From Vibrio spartinae (GTDB lineage Bacteria; Pseudomonadota; Gammaproteobacteria; Enterobacterales; Vibrionaceae): a DNA stretch of 64,000 bases. The stretch spans positions 62,001-126,000 of the forward strand of contig NZ_AP024908.1 in assembly GCF_024347135.1 (NCBI RefSeq). The letters run 5' to 3'. A program made the translations under genes and the position numbers. The notes beneath the pieces were generated by a model, which was not told where the DNA came from, did not search any database, and was given only the letters and a program-made list of their open reading frames with translations. Positions 9,163 to 17,822 of this stretch are shown piece by piece; within the stretch, counting starts at the first letter, position 1, and each line of letters starts with the position of its first letter.

Positions 9163-10728
9163 ATGAACGATCAAATCACTCAAATCTACAACCTAATGAG
9201 CCATGAATTTGCTCAAGTTGAAGGAGACTTCACTTCTCTACGAGAGTCAGATGTGAAATCCGTTATCCCTGCCGGAATGCGCTTTGCCGATTTTCTTGGA
9301 CAGCTTCGTAGCGGCCATCAGGTATTACTGACGGATGTACCGTCGGTTCCGTTACTCATTCGGGATAAAGATGAATGGGGCAATTCATACTGGCGGGTCA
9401 ATCCCGAGGTTGAGCCTCAGCTCGACGGGCTGGCCTACAAGGCTTATACCGCCAGAGTGGCGTTGGTCAATCATGGTATTGGTTCATCTTACTCTGGCAG
9501 CGTCAACGCTTCTGTTTATACCGAGCCTTATGTCGAACGCGAACCCGTGAAACTCACTTTAGCAGCGCGTCTGAATAAGCAACGTCAGGAGCGGTTACGG
9601 GCGTTGGATACAATCCCACTGCCTTCATCCGCATGGCAAAACGCATTTAATCAGCCACCCGTCAAACCCTCTCGTTTCGCCAAATCCGCTCTGGTGCCGA
9701 GAGGCTCGTGTGATATCGGTACACAACGAGAGTCACTTTCTGCGCTGGGGGATTATGCGGCTTATACAATTGCCGTCGGGCAGGGGATCAGTGCTGCTTC
9801 TGAAGACGCTTTTTTAACGCGCATTGGCGGTGCAGCGCTGGCAGAATTGCCGGGGCTGACGATGAAAATCATCGGGCGAGCCGGAATGTTGGCCGCATTT
9901 GTGCCGAACCAATTAGCGGACAGTACGCTCTACAGTGCAGCCGATATTCGCGGTAAAGACAGGGTTGAAACCAATATCCGCTTGGGTTTCAATACGGCAG
10001 GCCGGATTTACGGCTATCACGTCAATGGCGCGATGATTCCCAAGCGTGAAGTCAAACGGGTCGGTGAGCAGTTTGTCGTTGCGTTAGAGCCGGATGTCAC
10101 CATTGAATGGGTGCCGATTAGCGGTGATTTTGGCGGCAAACCGATTCTGGTTAACCCCATCCCGGAGATGGAAAAGTTCGATATCTGGATCCATCCGCAA
10201 GCGGAGCAAGGCCAAGCATTTGATAACACTTATATCACGCCGATCGCGGATGCGGATTCACAAGACTATATTCTGACCTTTCCGGCAGAAACCGGATTAC
10301 CACCGTTGTATGTGGTTTACAAAGAAAGCGCTCGTAACGAGTCAGGTGTTGTGACCGGCAACGGTGAAGATGTCACTGGCCTGTGGTTGGAAGCCGCCGG
10401 GAAAGAGTTAGGTGTACCGGTGCCGTCACAAATTGCGGATCAGCTCAGAGGCCGTGAGTTCAGTAGTTTTGACGGGTTTCGGAAAGCGTTTTGGAAAGCT
10501 GTAAGTCAGGATGAAGTTCTTTCATCACAGTTTAATGAAGGAAATCAAGAACTGATTCAAAACGGTTTTGCTCCGTTTCCTCGTTTTAAAGAGCAAGTCG
10601 GTGGTAGAGAGAAATACGAAATTCACCACGTTGAAGAGATTCAGTATGGTGGCTCGGTGTATGATGTTGATAATATGACAATTACGACACCAAAAAATCA
10701 TATTCGAATCCATTCAAACAAGGGATAA
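9163..10728 (+). CDS. HNH-nuclease bacteriocin / effector (S-type pyocin domain + colicin DNase)
   Basis: A 521-residue protein. Residues ~1-180 are unrecognised. Residues ~190-400 match the S-type pyocin domain (LGDYAAYTIAVGQGIS…ADIRGKDRVETNIRLGF). The last ~110 residues are a colicin E9-like HNH DNase (GKELGVPVPSQIADQLRGRE, FDGFRKAFWKAVSQDE, EIHHVEEIQYGG, VYDVDNMTITTPKNHIRIH). Family role: Mg/Zn-dependent DNA cleavage in competitor cells. There is no colicin translocation or receptor region and no obvious PAAR or MIX motif, so the delivery route is unclear; type VI cargo is one possibility. The cognate immunity gene starts 8 bp later. Confidence 0.85.
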   Translation: MNDQITQIYNLMSHEFAQVEGDFTSLRESDVKSVIPAGMRFADFLGQLRSGHQVLLTDVPSVPLLIRDKDEWGNSYWRVNPEVEPQLDGLAYKAYTARVALVNHGIGSSYSGSVNASVYTEPYVEREPVKLTLAARLNKQRQERLRALDTIPLPSSAWQNAFNQPPVKPSRFAKSALVPRGSCDIGTQRESLSALGDYAAYTIAVGQGISAASEDAFLTRIGGAALAELPGLTMKIIGRAGMLAAFVPNQLADSTLYSAADIRGKDRVETNIRLGFNTAGRIYGYHVNGAMIPKREVKRVGEQFVVALEPDVTIEWVPISGDFGGKPILVNPIPEMEKFDIWIHPQAEQGQAFDNTYITPIADADSQDYILTFPAETGLPPLYVVYKESARNESGVVTGNGEDVTGLWLEAAGKELGVPVPSQIADQLRGREFSSFDGFRKAFWKAVSQDEVLSSQFNEGNQELIQNGFAPFPRFKEQVGGREKYEIHHVEEIQYGGSVYDVDNMTITTPKNHIRIHSNKG

Positions 10729-10736
10729 ATTATACA

Positions 10737-10982
10737 ATGGGCATTGAAGAATATACGGAAACTGAATTTCTGAAATTGGTTCAGGATATAATTTCCGTAA
10801 AAGCAGGAAATGAAGAAACTCATACAAAAATGGTAAGGATGTTTTGTAAGTTAACAGAGCACCCAGATGGTTCAGACTTAATTTACTATCCAGATGATCC
10901 GGCAGATGCAACCCCCGAGCGCATTGTTGAGATTGTCAAACAATGGAGAACCTCGCAAGGATTACCATGCTTTAAGGATTGA
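10737..10982 (+). CDS. Colicin/pyocin DNase immunity protein (Im9-like)
   Basis: An acidic protein of 81 residues, the usual length for Im2/Im8/Im9 proteins. YTETEFLKLVQDI, the TEHPDGSDLIYYP core and PERIVEIVKQWR match the family's helices; the Tyr-Tyr of helix III and the preceding Asp are the residues that contact the DNase. It neutralises the HNH nuclease encoded 8 bp upstream. Confidence 0.92.
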   Translation: MGIEEYTETEFLKLVQDIISVKAGNEETHTKMVRMFCKLTEHPDGSDLIYYPDDPADATPERIVEIVKQWRTSQGLPCFKD

Positions 10983-11269
10983 TTCGGTCTTTTATTTTCC
11001 ACTGAGTCTATCGGTCAATTGAGTGATGTTTCACATCATTCAAATTAAGCACTGGGGCGCACAAGACGTCGCTGTCTCAGATTCCAGAGAAAGGCATTAT
11101 GCGTCACACCTCGAAGCCAAAGCCTGAGACAATCATCGGGGAAAGAAATAAAAACGAACCGCGTCGCATTTTACCCCTGAACAATGCTAATACTATGATA
11201 AACAGTGTTTTTTGCCGAACGCTTCTTTTATGCTATAGCCATGTTGTCTACCAAAGCGAAGCACGTTTT
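10983..11269 (+). promoter_or_regulatory. Intergenic stretch with leader copy 3 of the MNT-HEPN gene
   Basis: Bases 11040-11098 repeat the GGGGCGCACAAGACGTCGCTG… tail also found at 6400-6446. Bases 11099-11269 repeat the 171-bp leader at 7654. No gene is seen here apart from the in-frame extension of the downstream ORF. Confidence 0.55.
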
Positions 11270-12139
11270 ATGAAAACATCTCTCGATCACCTGCCTGAAT
11301 TTAAACAGCAAGAGCTTGCGACGATCTCGACCATTCTGCGCGATACGCTGGACGACTATCTCGAAGGTAAAACGGGGAGTAAAAGCGAGTTTCGTATCCT
11401 GAAAATCATTCTGTTCGGCAGCCACGCCAAAGGCAATTGGGTCAGTGATCCGATCAATGGTTACATCAGCGATTACGATATTCTGGTGATCGTCAACAAA
11501 GCCGATTTGGTGGAGGATTATGCGGTCTGGCAACGGGCGGAAGAGCAAATTGATCGCAAAGTAAAATCCGCGCCGCTTGGTTTGATTGTCCATGATTTGC
11601 AGGAAGTGAATGAACGGTTGCAACAAGGTCACTATTTTTTTAAGGATATTCGTGAAGAAGGGATTGAACTGTTTGCCGCAACACCGAAGCCGCTGATTGA
11701 GCCGGGGGATTTAACCGAGGCCGAAAAACGGGAGATTGCTCGCAAGCATTATGAGAAATGGCTTAAAAGTGCATCTCAGTTTTTTATTATTTATCAAGAA
11801 ACGGCAGCTAAAAATTGGATTACGGAAGCCGCTTTTCTCCTGCATCAATCGACAGAACGCTTTTTGGCCTGTGTATTACTCACATGTACCAACTTACCCA
11901 AGTCCCACAATATCGAAAAACTGAGTAAATTGTGTGCGCAAATCGAGCCAGAGTTTAAGATGATTTTCCCTCTCGACAATAAATTCCACCGTCGCAGCTT
12001 CCGACGCCTGCAACGGGCCTATATCGAAGCCCGTTATTCGGAGCATTATGAAATCACCGTAGAAGAGCTGGCTTATCTCGAAGGGCGAGTGTTGCAGTTA
12101 AAAGCGCTGGTTGAACGGGTTTGTTTGGCGCGGATCTAA
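11270..12139 (+). CDS. MNT-HEPN fusion protein, copy 2
   Basis: A 289-residue near-duplicate of the 7825 gene. The same nucleotidyltransferase motifs (FGSHAKGNW, SDYDILV) and C-terminal HEPN domain are present. Differences are one missing Tyr in TNLPKS, EFKMIF for EFKTIF, and a shorter C-terminus (CLARI). The DNA before about 11830 is essentially identical to copy 1, and substitutions concentrate in the last 300 bases. This indicates recent duplication or gene conversion. The two copies flank the HNH toxin-immunity pair, so recombination between them could delete or mobilise it. Confidence 0.75.
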   Translation: MKTSLDHLPEFKQQELATISTILRDTLDDYLEGKTGSKSEFRILKIILFGSHAKGNWVSDPINGYISDYDILVIVNKADLVEDYAVWQRAEEQIDRKVKSAPLGLIVHDLQEVNERLQQGHYFFKDIREEGIELFAATPKPLIEPGDLTEAEKREIARKHYEKWLKSASQFFIIYQETAAKNWITEAAFLLHQSTERFLACVLLTCTNLPKSHNIEKLSKLCAQIEPEFKMIFPLDNKFHRRSFRRLQRAYIEARYSEHYEITVEELAYLEGRVLQLKALVERVCLARI

Positions 12140-12625
12140 TCCGCCTAACCATTCATGAATGGTTTTCTTGGTTGAGTGGTTGATTTGGATTGGGTGAAAC
12201 ATTTTTTGAAGCTAAATGAGTCACTGAACTCTGGAACGTTATCGCGCATCAAACCACTGCATCATAATTTCCACTGATTGTTAAAACGCTGCAATTTTGT
12301 ACAAATCTTATCCATATCAAAAAAATGTCATGTTTATGTCAATTTTTTCTGGCGATTTTCTGCAACTTATTCAATGCTATGTACGGTGTTTCGATGCTTA
12401 TTCGAGAACAAATGGCGCTTATACGAGATGTATATGGTGGTGGGAATGTTAGTCAATCATTTGTGAGCAAATTAGACAGCGTTGTACTGTGATTTCTGAT
12501 GTAATGATATTTTTTACTGGTGTTTTTTCTGTATTTTCATGCGATTAGGACAGAAAATCATCGAGTGTCAGTAAGTTATACAGAAGTATTCCTATAGAGT
12601 GATTCTGTATAATAAATTGTTAAAT
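12140..12625. repeat. ~430-bp long direct repeat, copy A, before the cassette array
   Basis: It opens with a shortened hairpin-repeat fragment (AACCATTCATGAATGGTT, GGGTGAAACAT). Then comes a block from TTTCCACTGATTGTTAAAAC to the GTTAAAT at 12619 that is ~85% or more identical to 24700-25187. TTATACAGAA/TTCTGTATAA near the right end is a perfect 10-bp inverted repeat. GTTAAAT fits the GTTRRRY core of an attC/attI junction and begins the first cassette. A small ORF (12330-12492) matches the one in copy B but is shifted by one base. No integrase gene is present. Confidence 0.8.
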
Positions 12626-12660
12626 GTCTTTCGGCTAATGTACACCAATCAGGAGGAGCA

Positions 12661-14415
12661 ATGGCTCTGCAAATAACTGATGTAACAATCAAAAATTACA
12701 AATCATGTATCAATACTAGTTTACAGCTTTCAGGGCTAACTCCTTTAGTCGGTTATAACAACGCAGGCAAATCAAATTGTTTATCGGCTCTACAATGGTT
12801 ACTTCGAAAGTCGAGTTTATCTGAACAAGATTTCAATGATCCTGCCAGTCCAATTGAAGTTGAGGCAGATATTCATGGAGTATCTCAGGCTTTGTTAGAT
12901 ATCATGCCTGATAAGCAGAAGAAATCGATAGAGAAGTATGTTGATAATGGGGTACTCAGTATTAGGCGAGTCCAGCTAGTACCGGCGGCTAAAGCAGCTG
13001 ATATAAAACTATCTGTAAAAGATCCCGCAACTTCCCAGTGGGTAGTTAACCCTACGGGTATAGACAATGCTATAAATGCATTGCTTCCTGAACCTATTCG
13101 TATTGGGGCAATGGAAAACGCTGCGGAAGATGCATCAAAATCGAAAAACACTACAACGATTGGTAAGTTATTAGCACAATTTATTGAACCTGTCAGACAG
13201 GCCCATGAGCAAGATCTTAACACTCATTTATCTGAAGTTAGCAGAAGAATCTCAAGTGATGGTGACATGAGGTTTGTGGAGTTTTCTAATATTGACACGA
13301 ACGTAAATGCTAAGGTGACAGAGCTGTTTCCTGGAATGAGTGTAAAGTTACACTTCGAAACTCCTACGATTGATGAATTAATTAAAGCGGGTACATTAAA
13401 GGTATTTGAGGGGCAAGGTGACGGTCGAGATTTTACGTCTTATGGGCATGGTGCGCAACGCTCTATACAAATGGCATTAGTCCAGTACCTTGCGGAAGTA
13501 AAACGTAATGTTCCCGATTTAACTACTCTGTTATTAATCGATGAACCAGAGCTATATTTGCATCCTTTTGCTATTGAGCAAGTTAGAGAGGCTCTAACTT
13601 CGTTGTCCAATTCAGGTTATCAGGTAGTTATTACGACTCACTCAGCTCAGATGGTCACGCCTGAATTGGCTGAAACAACATTACTTATACGTAAAAATGA
13701 TCAGCAAGGTACATATACTAGGCTACGCCTAGCAGATGCAATACAAAAGGTTGTTCCGAACTCAGTTCATCAAATGGAACAGTTGTTCAGTCTTTCTCAT
13801 TCAACCCAAGTACTCTTTGCCGAAAATGTTGTTCTTACTGAGGGGAAGACTGAACTTAGACTTCTTCCCTTTTTGTTTAAGAAAGCCAGTTCGAAAACGA
13901 TGGGGCAAGAGAAACGAGCGTTGGTCGCTCAAAGTGGCGTGAATGATACTAAAAAGTCATTAGAAATTTTGGTAGCAATGGATTTGCCCGCAAAAGCAAT
14001 CTGCGATTTAGACTACGGATTAACAGGTGCTATCCGAGATGGTTTTGTGGGTGCTACATCACCAGAAGTACTTGCAATTAAGTCGCGTTTAGCTCAGATC
14101 GCACCTGCAAATAACATTACTCTAAATGGTATTGGTCTTCCAAAAAATAGTAATCATTGCACAGCTGCACAGGCGTTTGAAATTTTAGCAAATGATGCAG
14201 TTGCAAAACCTGAAATACAATCGTTACATAATGTACTAAAAGCACAAGGTATTTGGCTTTGGACTTTGGGGGCAATTGAGGCTCATATAGGTACTCAATC
14301 AAAGGATGAAAGTGCATGGGCACAATTTAAAAATGATGTAAATCAAAATGGTTTAGCTGCGTCATGCCCGGATCACCAGTCTATCTTAGATCTAGTTGAG
14401 TGGATACGAAACTAG
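12661..14415 (+). CDS. OLD-family ATP-dependent nuclease (AAA + TOPRIM), integron cassette
   Basis: A 584-residue protein with a strong AGGAGGAG ribosome site. N-terminal ABC-type ATPase: GYNNAGKSN Walker A, YGHGAQRSIQMAL signature, LLLIDEPELYLHP Walker B, VITTHSAQM H-loop. The C-terminal TOPRIM domain from about residue 390 has VLTEGKTE and the DLDYG acidic pair. OLD proteins (P2 Old, GajA of Gabija) cut DNA and often protect against phage. No UvrD-like gajB follows, so it appears to act alone. It is the sole gene of a cassette running from GTTAAAT at 12619 to the attC at 14418-14523. Confidence 0.85.
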   Translation: MALQITDVTIKNYKSCINTSLQLSGLTPLVGYNNAGKSNCLSALQWLLRKSSLSEQDFNDPASPIEVEADIHGVSQALLDIMPDKQKKSIEKYVDNGVLSIRRVQLVPAAKAADIKLSVKDPATSQWVVNPTGIDNAINALLPEPIRIGAMENAAEDASKSKNTTTIGKLLAQFIEPVRQAHEQDLNTHLSEVSRRISSDGDMRFVEFSNIDTNVNAKVTELFPGMSVKLHFETPTIDELIKAGTLKVFEGQGDGRDFTSYGHGAQRSIQMALVQYLAEVKRNVPDLTTLLLIDEPELYLHPFAIEQVREALTSLSNSGYQVVITTHSAQMVTPELAETTLLIRKNDQQGTYTRLRLADAIQKVVPNSVHQMEQLFSLSHSTQVLFAENVVLTEGKTELRLLPFLFKKASSKTMGQEKRALVAQSGVNDTKKSLEILVAMDLPAKAICDLDYGLTGAIRDGFVGATSPEVLAIKSRLAQIAPANNITLNGIGLPKNSNHCTAAQAFEILANDAVAKPEIQSLHNVLKAQGIWLWTLGAIEAHIGTQSKDESAWAQFKNDVNQNGLAASCPDHQSILDLVEWIRN

Positions 14416-14417
14416 AC

Positions 14418-14523
14418 ATTTAACAAAGCAAATCAATGGACGCTTAACGCTTGGTTGCTTGTTGTTTAAAGGTTTTTTGTTGCTGCAACATTGGTGAAAG
14501 CGCCACTGTTTGCGGCGTTATAT
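14418..14523 (+). other. attC site of the OLD cassette
   Basis: R'' box ATTTAAC at 14418 and R' box GTTATAT at 14517 bound a 106-bp imperfect palindrome (inner CAAGCG-type arms). Typical of Vibrio cassettes; it starts three bases after the stop codon. Confidence 0.75.
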
Positions 14524-14539
14524 TTCACGAGGGATTCGA

Positions 14540-14778
14540 GTGTTCAGTAGATCTAAAAAATTGAAGCAGAGCTAGATGAGCTGGTGAGTATTCATGAGCA
14601 AGGCGGGGGATTCGGTGATCCTGATGCAGTCAAAGAACATGAGCGAAAAATTGATCTACTCAAGCATAAGCAGATTCAAGAAGTCAGCAAGTCGAACAAT
14701 CGTATAGCCGTTTTCAATATTGTCATCGCATTAGTAAACGTGGGCATCTTTATTTATCAGGTTTTTTACAGAAAATGA
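14540..14778 (+). pseudogene. Small membrane-anchored cassette protein with a homopolymer frameshift
   Basis: A GTG at 14540 with GGGA upstream opens MFSRSKK, which fits the downstream frame KIEAELDELVSIHEQGG if one A is restored in the A6 run after 14554. As written the frame stops at TAG. The C-terminal frame (from GTG 14584, 64 residues) ends with one membrane helix (VFNIVIALVNVGIFIYQVF). It could be a decayed gene, a slippery-site product or a sequencing error. Function unknown. Confidence 0.55.
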
Positions 14779-14779
14779 A

Positions 14780-14839
14780 ATTTAACAAGGCCAGTCAGCA
14801 GGACGCAGCAAAGCTGCGCCTCTGCTGGCTGAGTTAGGT
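14780..14839 (+). other. attC site (60 bp)
   Basis: ATTTAAC (14780-14786) and GTTAGGT (14833-14839) bracket a near-perfect palindrome: AAGGCCAGTCAGCAG pairs with CTGCTGGCTGAG, with a GCAGCAAAGCTGC centre. A classical short attC. Confidence 0.9.
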
Positions 14840-14882
14840 TCCATCATGTGCACATTTTACATATGAATATTTAAGGAAAATT

Positions 14883-15743
14883 ATGACTGTTGTCGTTTCG
14901 TGGACCAGAAAAACGAAAACTGGGCGTGAACTCTGGATCATGTCAGATAGTAGGCTCAGTGGTGGAAAGTTTTGGGACTATGGGCCGAAAATTTTCAGCA
15001 TGGGGAGAAGTGATGCAATAGTTGCCTTTGCAGGGGACACTGCTTGGACTTACCCTTTAATTTCTCAGATTACTTCATATGTCGAATCGTTTGTTAATCT
15101 GAGAGAGAGAGTTGTAGACTTTCTAGATGTTCGCAAGAAAGTAGTTAGGGTACTAAATGATTCGCTGAATTTTGTTTCTGATGCTGCCGACCCATCATTG
15201 GAAATTCCTGAATGTTCATTCATTCTCGCAGGCTACTCTGTGCGCAAACAGGATTATATAGTAAATAAGATTGTCTTTAACGCTAATAAGAAAATTTTTG
15301 AAATTAAGGCTATAAAAAAAATTCATGGTGAATTGTTTGCAATTATAGGAGACAAAGACCCAGTTAGTGCTATTGCTGGTGAAGTCTCACGGATAGAGAA
15401 AAAACATGAGGGAAAACACTTCAAACTTGACATGATCCCGTCTGACGTCTTTTTTGATGTACTGTCATCTGGAAAATTCCATGAAATTGGTGGGGCTCCC
15501 CAGATTTCAAAGATTTATCCAAATATGAATCAACAACATATTCCAGTCTATTGGCCAATGAATAAACCTCACGATGAACAGAGCATTTATCTAAGAGGGC
15601 GTGAACTTGGTGACTATGAGGCTTTGGATAATCCTTGGGTATTTGATCCAGAGTCTGGTCGGGCGTATTGGAATGACTTTTCTCCAATCAAAATGCAGGA
15701 AAAATCAAAAGCAGCGAGACAAGAAAAATTCCCGTACTTCTAA
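14883..15743 (+). CDS. Proteasome-like Ntn-hydrolase-fold protein, integron cassette
   Basis: A 286-residue protein; AAGGA lies before the ATG. After Met removal it would begin TVVVSW. MSDSRLSGG and YGPKIFSM follow, then VAFAGDT. This matches the Thr1 / Asp-Ser-Arg / Lys-Ile-Phe pattern of proteasome beta and HslV subunits, where Thr1, Asp17 and Lys33 are catalytic. The C-terminal 90 residues are unrecognised. No partner ATPase is in the cassette. Activity as a peptidase or amidase is an inference from these motifs; a defence role is only suggested by the array. The attC after it is split by an IS110-family element. Confidence 0.7.
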   Translation: MTVVVSWTRKTKTGRELWIMSDSRLSGGKFWDYGPKIFSMGRSDAIVAFAGDTAWTYPLISQITSYVESFVNLRERVVDFLDVRKKVVRVLNDSLNFVSDAADPSLEIPECSFILAGYSVRKQDYIVNKIVFNANKKIFEIKAIKKIHGELFAIIGDKDPVSAIAGEVSRIEKKHEGKHFKLDMIPSDVFFDVLSSGKFHEIGGAPQISKIYPNMNQQHIPVYWPMNKPHDEQSIYLRGRELGDYEALDNPWVFDPESGRAYWNDFSPIKMQEKSKAARQEKFPYF

Positions 15744-15744
15744 T

Positions 15745-15866
15745 AGCCATACAAGCATTTAAGAGTGATTCCCAACGCTTGGTATTTTTCATTCCATCGT
15801 TGGGTTTCGTGTTTAAGGTGGTATGGTTTAGTTTCGTGGCCGCGCCGCTCACACCTTAATGCGGCT
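15745..15866 (+). other. Long Vibrio-type attC, left part, interrupted by an IS
   Basis: ACAAGCATTTAAGAGTGATT, CCCAACGCTTGG and GTTTAAGGTGGTATGG are the recognisable blocks of Vibrio superintegron repeats. The site breaks off at AATGCGGC. Its core GTTATGC is found at 17232-17238, after the inserted IS. Confidence 0.85.
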
Positions 15867-15880
15867 ACATGGATTCCCCC

Positions 15881-16135
15881 GGTTGTCAAACATCCGCTAA
15901 CTTCAAAGCGATTGGTTTTGGACTGCCGCTCTACATTCGGTCTTTATATCGATGGTTCGCAACATCGTGACCCTGATGACTTTGCGCGACTGCGGTGCCT
16001 TATTCGTTAGATGACATCTCATATGTCCGCCGCATTAACAGGCTCTCCGCTAGTGGTCTTAACCTATCTCCATCCATTGCGTCTGCTATGACCCGGTGGG
16101 TGTACTCTTGTGACTCTGCTTGGATTAATGGTTAC
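15881..16135 (-). ncRNA. Candidate bridge-RNA region of the IS1111-type element
   Basis: IS1111-group elements carry their bridge RNA in the noncoding end after the recombinase gene; this is that end, ~255 bp. On the plus strand, GCCTTATTCGTTAG at 15997-16010 contains ATTCGTTA, identical to the right flank of the insertion (17228-17235). It also contains CCTTA, as in the left flank (ACCTTAATG). That is what a target-guide loop would look like. An 8-base match alone could be chance. Confidence 0.4.
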
Positions 16136-17162
16136 TTAAGCCGTGTAATTTTCATATTGTGTTTGGTTGTGCAATAGCGACCAGATTATTCGAGCATTTT
16201 TGGCGGCTAGAGCGACAATGGCTCGATTCATTCCCCGTCGCTCTAGGACCCCTCGACACCACTGGCTGAGCCTATCTTGCTTGTCGCCTAAATTCGCGAT
16301 GACGGTTCGAGCACCATGGACAAGCAAGGTCCGTAGATACTTGTCTCCGTGTTTGGTTATCCTGCCGAATCTAGTTTTGCCGCCCGTCGAATATTGTTTA
16401 GGAACTAGCCCCAACCAGGCAGAGAAATCTCGGCTTTTATCAAACTGTGAGCCATTGCCAATCGAGGCTAAAATGGCGGTTGCGGTTTGAGGTCCAAATA
16501 CCTCTGACTTTCATAATACGCTGGACGTTATCGCTCACCTTTGCAAAGGAATCGAATACTTGTTCAGTATCCGCAATACGTTGGTTGAGTTGTTCAAGAT
16601 GGTCGTAAGCGTCAGCAATAACGGTTCGAGCTAAGTGTGGGAGTTCGTTTTCAGCCACTTCCAACATGAGAGGCACTTGTTTCATTAAAGAAGAGCGTCC
16701 GACTGGAATAATGAGACCGAATTCAGAAAGTAATGCTCGTATACGGTTCATTAAAGCGGTGCGTTCGCGAACCCAATGCTCACGCATTCGATGAACAGAC
16801 AGTATGGCTTGTTGTTCAGGAGACTTTACAGGAACGAAACGAGTCGATGCATGTTGGACGGCTTGGCAAATAGCAACGGCATCATTGAGGTCATTTTTGC
16901 CTTTAGTTCTATGGGGAACAACATACTTAACTGCCATAATACGAGCATCATGACCTAATTTATTAAGCGTTCTTGCCCAATAATGTGCACCACCACACGC
17001 TTCGAGTCCTATACGCATAGGTGGCATGTTTGCTATCGTAGTCAGTAAGTTAGAGCGGGTAACGGATTTATGAAGAATCACTTTATTTTTCGAGTTAACG
17101 ACATGGATACTGAAATGGTTTTTCGCTAAGTCGATACCGCCAAAATAAGAATAATCAGACAT
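16136..17162 (-). pseudogene. IS110/IS1111 recombinase, one-base frameshift
   Basis: The start is ATG at 17162 with GGAGGCACC upstream. MSDYSYFGGIDLAKNHFSIH gives the DEDD N-terminal domain (first Asp), KGKNDLNDAVAICQA the D-x-x-D part. The C-terminal part has the Tnp20 region (FSAWLGLVPKQYSTGGK, YLRTLLVHGAR). An extra A in the run at 16496-16498 breaks the frame after MKVRGI; removing it restores GIGPQTATAIL and a protein of about 340 residues. The copy is probably inactive unless this is a read error. It could still be moved in trans. Confidence 0.85.
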
Positions 17163-17226
17163 GGTGCCTCCGGTTCTAATAAGTACCACGTAAGTGTGGC
17201 AGATCCTCGGGAGGGGGAATCCATGT

Positions 17227-17238
17227 CATTCGTTATGC
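17227..17238 (+). other. Right remnant of the interrupted attC
   Basis: CATTCGTTATGC: the GTTATGC core box that completes the attC begun at 15745. It begins the next cassette. Confidence 0.8.
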
Positions 17239-17253
17239 CTTTTGGGAGAAAAT

Positions 17254-17727
17254 ATGCAGTTTTACCAACCAGATGAATATCTGGCATCTTGTGAAAACCT
17301 CTACCGTAAGTACGAACTTGAGATAGCGGCTTTACTTCCAGACGCAACAATTGAGCATATTGGAGCTTCTTCTATCCCTAATACTATATCTAAGGGAGAC
17401 TTGGACATACTTGTTGGTGTTAACGGTAACGAGCTAGAGGAAGCAGTAAAGTTACTTTCTACTTTAGGTTTCAATGAAAAATCCAATACGCTAAGAACTC
17501 CAGAGCTTTGCATGCTGGAAAATAGCTCAGGTGAAGACGTCGCTTTCCAAGTCGTAGCGAACGGCTCAGAATTTGACTTCTTTGTGAGGTTTAGGGACAA
17601 GCTCCGCGAAAGCCCTGAGTTGGTTCAACAATACAATGAGCTCAAAATGTCTTGTACAGGTTGGTCTCACGAAGAGTATCGTCGAAAAAAGTCAGCTTTT
17701 ATTGAGCGCGTTTTAGGACAGGCATAA
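17254..17727 (+). CDS. GrpB/UPF0157-like nucleotidyltransferase-fold protein, cassette
   Basis: A 157-residue protein; the ATG at 17254 is preceded by GGGAGAAA. The longer frame upstream lies in the IS and is not used. IEHIGASSIPNT and KGDLDILVGV match the GrpB/UPF0157 pattern (HIGSTSVPG…KPIIDI). A second, more typical member is at 23634. The family has a nucleotidyltransferase-like fold with no firmly known role. The stop overlaps the attC. Confidence 0.7.
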   Translation: MQFYQPDEYLASCENLYRKYELEIAALLPDATIEHIGASSIPNTISKGDLDILVGVNGNELEEAVKLLSTLGFNEKSNTLRTPELCMLENSSGEDVAFQVVANGSEFDFFVRFRDKLRESPELVQQYNELKMSCTGWSHEEYRRKKSAFIERVLGQA

Positions 17728-17809
17728 CAAGTTATTATCCATACAAGTCACTGCACACGGAAAAATTAATCGCTACGCTCCTAATTTTCCGGTGAGCAAG
17801 GCATTAACC
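17722..17809 (+). other. attC site with degenerate core
   Basis: GCATAAC at 17722 overlaps the stop codon. CGGAAAAATTA/TAATTTTCCG forms the inner palindrome. The right box is a poor ATTAACC instead of GTTRRRY, so this junction may be locked. Confidence 0.6.
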
Positions 17810-17822
17810 ATCAAGGAGAGAT

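Larger units (their letters stand above)
15867..17226 (-). mobile_element. IS110-family element, IS1111-attC type
   Basis: A 1.36-kb element with perfect 14-bp subterminal inverted repeats (ACATGGATTCCCCC at 15867 and its complement at 17213). Such repeats mark the IS1111 subgroup. It lies inside an attC next to the core site, as the IS1111-attC group is known to do. No target duplication is seen. The transposase reads on the minus strand and the long noncoding end (15881-16135) is downstream of it. Confidence 0.88.

Noticed and set aside
12278..12466. A 62-residue forward ORF in long repeat copy A
   Set aside because: It is out of frame with the better conserved small ORF (12330-12492 / 24892-25053) and has no support in copy B.
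12140..12625. attI site with integrase
   Set aside because: No tyrosine recombinase on either strand. The attI-like boundary is kept only as a hypothesis.
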